Made by a program: the position numbers and the translations under genes. Shown here piece after piece: positions 57,886 to 64,000 of a DNA stretch of 64,000 bases. The notes under the pieces are model-generated. The model saw only the letters and a list, made by a program, of their open reading frames with translations. It ran no database searches and was not told where the DNA came from. The stretch is from Molossus alvarezi (lineage: Eukaryota > Chordata > Mammalia > Chiroptera > Molossidae): NCBI GenBank assembly GCA_037176705.1, contig CM073898.1:42261488-42325487 (forward strand), read 5' to 3'. The stretch's first letter is position 1; every line of letters starts with the position of its first letter.

Positions 57886-58126
57886 TGCAATTTTTATTAA
57901 TTTATTTTTATTACAGATGTTTCTCCTTTTCCCCCATTGACACTCTCCTCCAGATCCCACCCCCACCCCCAGTATTGTTGTCTATGTCCATTGGTTATGC
58001 ATACATGCATATAAGTTCTGCAGTTTATCTTTTCCCTCTCTCCTGTCTTCCTTCTCTGAGAGTTGTCACTCTGTGCCCCACTTCCATGTCTCTGGATCTA
58101 TTTTGTTCATCAGCATGTATTGTTCA
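57886..58126 (-). other. L1-C 3' UTR
   Basis: TTATTACAGATGTTTCTCCT-type end (reverse) and CACCCCCACCCCC run near 57,958-57,972, as in L1-B. The ORF2 stop is at 58,127-58,129. Confidence 0.8.
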
Positions 58127-58740
58127 TTATATTCCACAAATAAGTGAGATCATGTGGTATTTGTCTTTCTTTGGTTGGCTTATTTCAATTAGCATTATAC
58201 TCTCCAGGACCCTCCATGTCATCTCAAAGGATAACAGATCTTTCTTTCTTACAGCTGCATAGTATTCCATTGTGTACATGTACCACAGGCTTTTCTATCC
58301 ACTCATCTATAGATGGACTCTTGGGCTGATTCCAGATCTTAGCAATTTTAAATTGTGCTGCTATGAATATAGAGGTGCATATATTCTTTCTGATTGGTGT
58401 TTCAGGTTCCTCAGGATATATTCCTAGAAGTAGGATTACTGAGTCAAATGGCAGTTCAATTTTTAAGTTTTTGAAGATACACCATATTTTTTTCTATAGT
58501 GGCTACAGTATTCTGCATTCCACCAGCAATGTACTTAAGTACCCTTTTCCCCACACCCTCGCCAACACTTGTGTGATGATTTCTGGATGGAAGCCATTCT
58601 GGCAGGTGTGAAGTGACACCACATAGTCATTTTAATTTGCATCTCTCTGATGATTAGTGATGCTGAGCATTTTTTCATATGTCTCTTGGACATTTGTATG
58701 TCCTGTTTGGAGAGGTGTCTATTTAGGTCCCCTGATCATT

Positions 58741-58941
58741 TTTTTTTTCTTTATTGATATTAGAAAGAGAGAGGAAAAGAGAGAGAGAGATAGAAACATC
58801 GATGAGAGAGAACATCAATTGGCCGCCTCCTGCCTGCCCCCCACTGGGGATCAGGCCCACAACCTGGGCATGTGCCCTGACCAGGAAGTGAACTTGTGAC
58901 CTCTTGATGCATGGGTCCACACTCAACCACTGAGCAACACC
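58741..58941 (-). mobile_element. Second bat SINE family in L1-C
   Basis: Reverse orientation: TTTCTTTATTGATATTAGAA, GA tract, GAGAGAACATCAATTGGCC, CCCACTGGGGATCAGGCCCA and AACCTGGGCATGTGCCCTGA. It ends early at ACTGAGCAACACC, lacking the last head bases seen in other copies. TSD unclear (ATCATTTTT versus ACCATTTAA). Confidence 0.9.
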
Positions 58942-59660
58942 ATTTAAATTGGATTATTTGTCTTCTGTTGAGTTGTATGAGTACTCTATATATTTTGGAA
59001 ATGAACTCATTATCTGATGTATCGTTAGCAATTATGCTCTCCCATATAGTCAGTTCCCTTTTTATTCTGATGCTTTGTTTCTTTTGTTGTGCAGAGCTTT
59101 TTAGTTTGATGTAGTCCCATTTATTCATTTTTTCCTTTGTTTCTCTTGCCTTAGGCTTTGTATCAGTGAAAATTCTGCTGCATGTGATGTCTGAAATTTT
59201 GTTGCCTACATTTTCTTCTAGGATTTTTATGGATTCACGAGTCCCATTTAAGTATTTTATTCATTTTGAGTTTATTATTGAATATGGTGTAAGTTGGTAG
59301 TCCAGCTTCATTTTTTTGCATGTTGCTGTCCAATTTTCTCAATACCATTTATTAAGGAGGCAGTCTTTACTCCATTGTATGTTCTTGCCACCTTTGTCAA
59401 ATATTAATTGAACATAATGTCTTGAGTCAATTTCTGGGTTCTCTGTTCTGTTCCATTGATCTATTTGCCTGTTTTTGTGCCAGTACCAAGCTGTTTTGAT
59501 TACAGTAGCTTTGTAGTATAACCTGATATCCAGTATTGTGATCCCTCCTACTCTGTTCTTCTTTTTCAAGATTGATGTGGCTATTCAGGATTTCTTTTGG
59601 TTCCATATAAACTTTTGGAGTATTTGGTCTAGTTCCATGAAATATGTTGTTGGTATTTTA

Positions 59661-59908
59661 TTTTATTATTATGTTTTGAATCCTTTTACATTTATCTTCA
59701 GATAGAACAGGAGGGAGAGGGAGAGGAAGAGAGAGAGAGAAAGAAACATTGATATGAGAGAGACACATTGACTGGTTGCCACCCGCACGACCCCAGCCAG
59801 GGCTGGAGACAAACCACAACGGAGGTATATGCCCTTTGCAGGAACCGAATCTGGGACTCTCTGGTTCGTGGGCCGATGCTCTAACCACTGACCCAAATTG
59901 GCCAGGGC
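59661..59908 (-). mobile_element. VES-type bat SINE in L1-C
   Basis: Reverse SINE with an A/T-rich tail (TTTTATTATTATG), GA tract near 59,728-59,746 and head complement ending ATTGGCCAGGGC. Flanks TGTTGTTGGTATTTTA (about 59,645-59,660) and CTGTTGTTATTTTAAT (from about 59,911) are an imperfect TSD in L1 sequence. Confidence 0.9.
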
Positions 59909-62499
59909 TGCTGTTGTTATTTTAATGGAGATTGCATTAAATCTATAGATTGCTCTGGGGAGTATGAACATTTTAATGATGTTAATTCTTCCAATCCATG
60001 AACAAGGTATATGTTTCCCTTTTTTTTATACCTTCCTCTGTTCCTTTTTCCAATGTCCTGTAGTTTTCTGCAAATAGGTCCTTTAGTTCTTTGGTTAAGT
60101 TTATTCCTAAGTATCTTAGTGTTTTTTTCTTTGTTTGTTTTTTGTTTTGTTTTGTTTTTGCTTCAATGGTAAACAGTATGGTTTATTTAGTTTCTCTTTT
60201 TGTGAGTTCATTATTGGTGTATAAGAATGCCACTGATTTCTTGATGTTAATTTTGTATTCTGCTACTTTGCCAAATTCATTTATTAGATCCAGAAGATTG
60301 TTGATGGAGTCTTTAAGGTTTTCTATGTATAATATCATGTCATCTACAAATATTGACAGTTTTACTTCCTCCTTTCCAATTTGGATCTCTTTTATTTATT
60401 TTTTTCTTGTCTAATTGCTTTGGCTAAGACTTCCAGTGCTATGTTAAATAAGACTGGCAAAAGTGGGCATTCCTGTCTTGTTCCTGTTCTTAAGGGAAAT
60501 GCTTTTAATTTTTGCCCATTGAGTATGATGTTGGTGTAGGTCTTTCATATATGACCTTTATATGTCAAAATATGATACCTCTATTCCCACATTGCTGAGC
60601 ATTTTTATCAGCAATGGGTGCTGGAGTTTGTCGAATGCTTTTTCAGCATCTACTGATATAATCATATGGTTTTTATTTTTCATTTTGTTTATGTGGTGTA
60701 TCACATTTATGGATTTGTGAATACTGTACCAGCCTTGCATCTGTGGGATAAATCCCACTTGGTCATGGTGAATTATTTTCTGATGTATTGCTGGATCCAA
60801 TTTACTAATATTTTCTTAAGTATTTTGGCATCTATGTTCATCAGGAATATTGGCTTGTAGTCTCCTTTCTTTGTAGTGTCTTTTTCTGATTTTGGAATTT
60901 GAATTATGCTAGCTTCACAAAATGAGTTTGGAAATCTTCCTTCTTGGGTTTTTGGTATAGTTTGAGGAGAATGTGTCTTAGGTCTTCTTTGAATGTTTGG
61001 TAAAACTCCCCTGTGAAGCCGTCAGGGCCTGGGCTTTGGTTTGCTGGGAGTTTCTTGATTACATCTTCAATTTCCTTAGTTGTTATTGGTCTGTTCAAGT
61101 TTTCTATGTCTTTCTAGTTCAGTTTCTGGGGACTGTGTGTTTCTAGAAATTTGTCCATTTCTGCTAGTTCACCCAATTTGTTGGCATAAAATTGTTCATA
61201 GTATTTATCAGTGATCCTTTGTATTTCTGTGGTGTCGATTATTATTTCTCCTTTTCTTTTTTTCTGATTTGGTTTAATTGGGTCCTCTCTTTTTGTTTCT
61301 TGGTGAGTTTGGATAAGAAACCATCAATCTTGTTTATCCTTTCAAAGAACCAGCTCGTTGTTTCCTTGATCTTTTGAAATTTTTTTTTTTTTTTAGCTTC
61401 TATGTCATTTATTTCTGCTCTGACCTTACTGTTTCTATCCTTCTACTTTGTCTGGATTTTTCTTTTTGTTTCCTTTCTAGTTCTTTAAGTTATAGGATTA
61501 GAAAGTCAATTAGAAATTTTACTTTTTTATTGAGGTAGGCATGTAGTGCTAAGAACTTCCCTTTCAGGACTGCTTTTGCTGCGTCCCATAGATTTTGTGT
61601 TGTTGTGTGTTTATTTTCATTGGTTTTCAGGAAGGTTTTAATTTCTTCCTTGATCTCCTTGATAACACATTTATTATTTAAGAACATGCTATTTAGCCTC
61701 CATGTGTTTAAATGTCCTTGTGTGTTTTTCTTGTACTTGATTTCTAGTTTCATGACATTGTGATCTGAGAAGATGCTTGATATGCCTTCAGTCTTCTTGA
61801 ACTTTTAGAGACTTAGTTTGTGTCCTAACATGTGGTCTATCTTTGAGAATGTTCCATGTGCACTTGAGAAGAATGTGAATTCTGCAGTTTTGGGGTGTAA
61901 TTCTCTGTAGCTATCTATTAAATCTATTTGATGTAGTGCATCATTTAGAGTCTGTGTTTTCTTGTTAATTTTTTGTCTAGAAGACCTATCCAGTGATGTC
62001 AGAGAAGTTATGAAGTCCCCTGCTATGATTGTATTGCTGTTGAGTTCTCCTCTGAAGTCCTCCAGAAGATTTAAATGTATTTTGATGCTCCTATGTTGGG
62101 TGCATATATGTTTACCAAGGTTATATCTTCCTGTTGGATAGATCCTTTCAATATTATGTAGTGGCCTTCTTTGTCTCTAGTTTTCGCCTTCCTTTTGAAG
62201 TCTATTTTATCAAATATCAGTATCGCTACCCAAGCTTTTTTTTTTTTTTTTTTTTTTTCTGTTTGCTTGGAACACTTTTTTCCATCCCTTCACTTTCAAC
62301 CCATGTGAGTCTTTTGTTGTGAGGTGAGTCTCTTGTAAACAACATATATATGAGTCATGCTTTCTTATCCATTCAGCTACTCTGTGTCTTTTGATTGGAG
62401 CATTTAATCCATTTGCACATAAGGTTATTATTGATATGTACTTATTTATTGCCATTTTATATGTTATGGTTATGTTTCTCTTCCTTTTTCTCCTGCTTA

Positions 62500-63348
62500 T
62501 TACAGCAGTCCTTTTAACATTTCTTTAAGTGTTGGTTTGGTGCTAATATATTCCCTTAGCCTTTTCTTGTCTGGGAAGCTCTTTATTTCACCTTCTATTT
62601 GGAATGATAGCCTTGCTAAATAGAATAGTCTTGGATTCAGATCCTTGTTTTTCATTACCTTGATTACTTCAGGCAATTCCCTTCTGGCCTGTAGTGTTTC
62701 TGTTGAGAAATCAGCTGATACTCTTATGGAGGTTTCTTTGTGGGTAACCTGTTGCTTATTTCTTGCTGCCTTTGGGATTCTCTCTTTGTCTTTAATTTTT
62801 GGCATTTTAACTATTATGTGTCTTGGCATGGGCCTCTTCGGATTCTTCTTACTTGGGGCTCTCTGTTCTTCTTGAACTTGTATGCCTTTTTCCTTTACCA
62901 AGCTGGGGAAGTTTTCTGTCACTATTTCTTCCAAGATATTCTCTAACCCTTGCTCATTTTCTCCTTCTTCTGGCACACCTATGATGCAAATGTTGTCACA
63001 TTTTATATTGTCCCACAGTTCTCTTAGCTTGTCTTTCTCTTTTTTAATTGTTTTTGTTTTTTGTTTTTTTTTTGCTTCTCTGATTGGGTGATTTTTTTCT
63101 ACCCTGTCTTCTAATTCACTCACCTGGTTCTTGACTTCCTCTATTATGCTGGTTATTCCTTCCAATATATTCTTTATTTCTGCTATGTCATTCTTTATTT
63201 CCAATTGGTTGGTTTTCAATGCTTCTATATGTTTACCCATGGTGTTGAGTTTCCTTATGATTATTATTACTCTAAACTCTCCCTCTGATATCTTGCTTAA
63301 TTTCATTTCATTTATTTCTTCTCCTGTCAAATTATCTTGTACTTTCAT
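62500..63348 (-). CDS. L1-C ORF1: open 282-codon RNA-binding protein
   Basis: The only L1 ORF in the window that is open over its main domains. ORF1p is an RNA-binding trimeric chaperone that packages L1 RNA in cytoplasmic RNPs. A coiled coil spans about residues 35-100 (with EIKNDIAEIKNILEG). The RRM spans about 110-200, with NICIIGVPEEGE and RHIIVKMPKIKDKERIP, and the C-terminal domain is about 201-282, with VSADFSTETLQARRE, KRLREYISTKP and end MLKGLL. The start used is ATG at 63,346-63,348. The start homologous to L1-B (ATGGTGAAAC at about 63,388) is out of frame because of a (CAAA)n expansion just after it. The run IIII near residue 28 is another small expansion. Whether it is ever expressed is unknown. 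Confidence 0.75.
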   Translation of the reverse strand: MKVQDNLTGEEINEMKLSKISEGEFRVIIIIRKLNTMGKHIEALKTNQLEIKNDIAEIKNILEGITSIIEEVKNQVSELEDRVEKNHPIREAKKKQKTKTIKKEKDKLRELWDNIKCDNICIIGVPEEGENEQGLENILEEIVTENFPSLVKEKGIQVQEEQRAPSKKNPKRPMPRHIIVKMPKIKDKERIPKAARNKQQVTHKETSIRVSADFSTETLQARRELPEVIKVMKNKDLNPRLFYLARLSFQIEGEIKSFPDKKRLREYISTKPTLKEMLKGLL

Positions 63349-63353
63349 TTGGG

Positions 63354-63382
63354 ATTTTGTTTGTTTGTTTGTTTGTTTGTTT
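63354..63382. repeat. (TTTG)n run at the ORF1 start of L1-C
   Basis: About six to seven TTTG units (CAAA on the coding strand) lie between the ancestral start codon and the open ORF1. L1-B has CACAGAAACAGAAGC in the same place without a perfect repeat. Confidence 0.95.
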
Positions 63383-63388
63383 CACCAT

Positions 63389-64000
63389 TTTGGCTATCTC
63401 AGTGGGTTTTGGAGCCTACCAAATTTTCCCTGTGGGTGTTGGTGTTCCACTGATTGTGACTTCCTCTGTTGGGTTTGGATGAGTGTGGGAGGACCCATAT
63501 TAAGCACCATTGTCAAGTCTTACTTTCTTGGGTAGATTTGCAAGTCAAGGACAGGTTCAGTTATCATCTACCTTTTTGCCTGGAGGTTATTAATTTGCAT
63601 TTCTCTCACCTGGCCTGGTGGTGTTAAATTTTTGTGGGAGGGGCTGTTGCTTTTGCCAAGGGCTCTGGGAAGGAGCTCTTTCAGTAATATGGCTATTGTC
63701 CTGTGAGGGAGTGATTCAGTACAGAACTCCTGGTGCCCTCCAGTCCAGCTCTCAGCTGTCTCTTGAGCCAGAAGCCCTGGACTCTCTCCATACAGTTCCA
63801 GTCTAGTCTGCCTTCCTTCTGCCAGAGCCCACGGTGAGTGGCTATAGCTGATTTGGTGTTTTTAAAAAACTCCACTTTCTCAATGGGAAGTCCAAACCAC
63901 TAATACAGACATCCACTGCTGCCCATGGGCTCCTAGCCAACCTCCCCCCCACCCCCTCCACAGTTCCTAAAAGGCTTAATTTGGCATCCTCTTTCTGTCC
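63389..64000 (-). promoter_or_regulatory. L1-C 5' UTR (partial)
   Basis: Aligned by eye to L1-B 44,641-45,300 through shared plus-strand phrases such as 'aaattttccctgtgggtgtt', 'gtcaagtcttactttcttgg' and 'tccagtctagtctgccttcc'. It carries the antisense ACG|GTGAGTGG at about 63,830-63,840, the counterpart of the L1-B antisense donor-like site. The outer part beyond about 63,850 diverges from L1-B. Confidence 0.75.

Larger units (their letters stand above)
58127..62455 (-). pseudogene. L1-C ORF2, degraded and split by two SINEs
   Basis: Starts MAINKYISIIT at 62,455 with LQETHL near 62,340, then breaks in an expanded homopolymer: 23 T on the plus strand at 62,236-62,258, where L1-A has 8 and L1-B has 7. 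Further open pieces are 61,490-61,753, 60,904-61,098 ([11 protein letters not shown]), 60,558-60,800 (DQVGFIP and DAEKAFD of the RT) and 59,339-59,569. A T-run at 61,379-61,395 marks another expanded A-tract. SINE insertions add further breaks. No enzyme can be expected. Confidence 0.92.
57886..64000 (-). mobile_element. L1-C: long LINE-1 running to the window edge
   Basis: Minus-strand L1 with 3' UTR from about 57,886, ORF2, a 44-base spacer, ORF1 and 5' UTR. The GAGGAC...ATGGC element start seen in L1-A and L1-B was not found before 64,000, so the 5' end is cut by the window or the element is slightly truncated. Two SINEs (58,741-58,941 and 59,661-59,908) sit inside ORF2. It is more decayed than L1-B in ORF2, yet ORF1 is open. 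Confidence 0.92.

Noticed and set aside
1..64000. CRISPR arrays, operons, prophage, rRNA or bacterial-type genes
   Set aside because: No array of spaced repeats and no dense coding. SINE, LINE and MIR content shows a mammalian nuclear genome.

Overview
This window looks like a gene-poor, AT-rich intergenic or intronic stretch of a bat nuclear genome. The best taxonomic evidence is about a dozen tRNA-derived SINEs of the VES type. Their tRNA-like head reads roughly GCCCTGGCCGGTTTGGCTCAG, with an RNA polymerase III B-box-like GGTTCRATTCC. They end in a (GA/CT)n tract and an A-rich tail. VES SINEs are known from bats, chiefly Yangochiroptera; the exact family cannot be fixed from sequence alone. 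No Helitron, piggyBac or other recent DNA transposon typical of Myotis-like vespertilionids was recognised, which argues weakly for another yangochiropteran lineage. I recognise no host protein-coding gene, exon, tRNA, rRNA or other RNA gene.

Layout: 1-14.5 kb is mostly unique non-coding DNA with old MIR-like fragments, an old L1 3' end and microsatellites. It also holds two stretches (about 2.0-2.35 and 12.15-12.64 kb) that look like conserved non-coding DNA. 14,482-20,275 is a full-length but decayed L1 (L1-A, plus strand) between 13-bp target-site duplications (TSDs). 20,541-22,880 is a 5'-truncated L1 (L1-D, minus strand) lying tail-to-tail with L1-A; it contains a perfect 90-bp copy of L1-A in the 'wrong' orientation. 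22.9-29.1 kb is a repeat nest: an 87-bp tandem duplication split by a SINE, old L1 relics, and a Tigger1-like DNA transposon (24.73-27.70 kb) carrying three later insertions. 29-39.6 kb is unique DNA with SINEs, microsatellites and LTR/MIR-like relics.

39,619-45,463 is a strikingly well preserved full-length L1 (L1-B, minus strand) between perfect 15-bp TSDs. Only five disabling changes are seen across ORF1 and ORF2. 45.5-57.9 kb holds an L2 relic, SINEs, a diverged 97-bp tandem duplication, a MaLR-type LTR relic, an uninterrupted (TA)n run and an old L1. From about 57,886 to the right edge lies a third long L1 (L1-C, minus strand) with two SINE insertions, a broken ORF2 and an open 282-codon ORF1; its 5' end is beyond or very near the window edge.

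How the parts fit: L1 machinery explains most of the recent structure. SINEs with A-rich tails and TSDs are expected to be mobilised in trans by L1. The DNA transposon and the old L1, L2 and MIR relics are fossils. The most notable observations are the 90-bp templated insertion, the repeated length change of one A-tract in the L1 endonuclease region, YY1-like motifs at both visible full-length L1 5' ends, and an antisense splice-donor-like site with an outward-reading frame in the L1-B 5' UTR. I found no convincing new biological system. All family names come from recognition by eye, without a database search.
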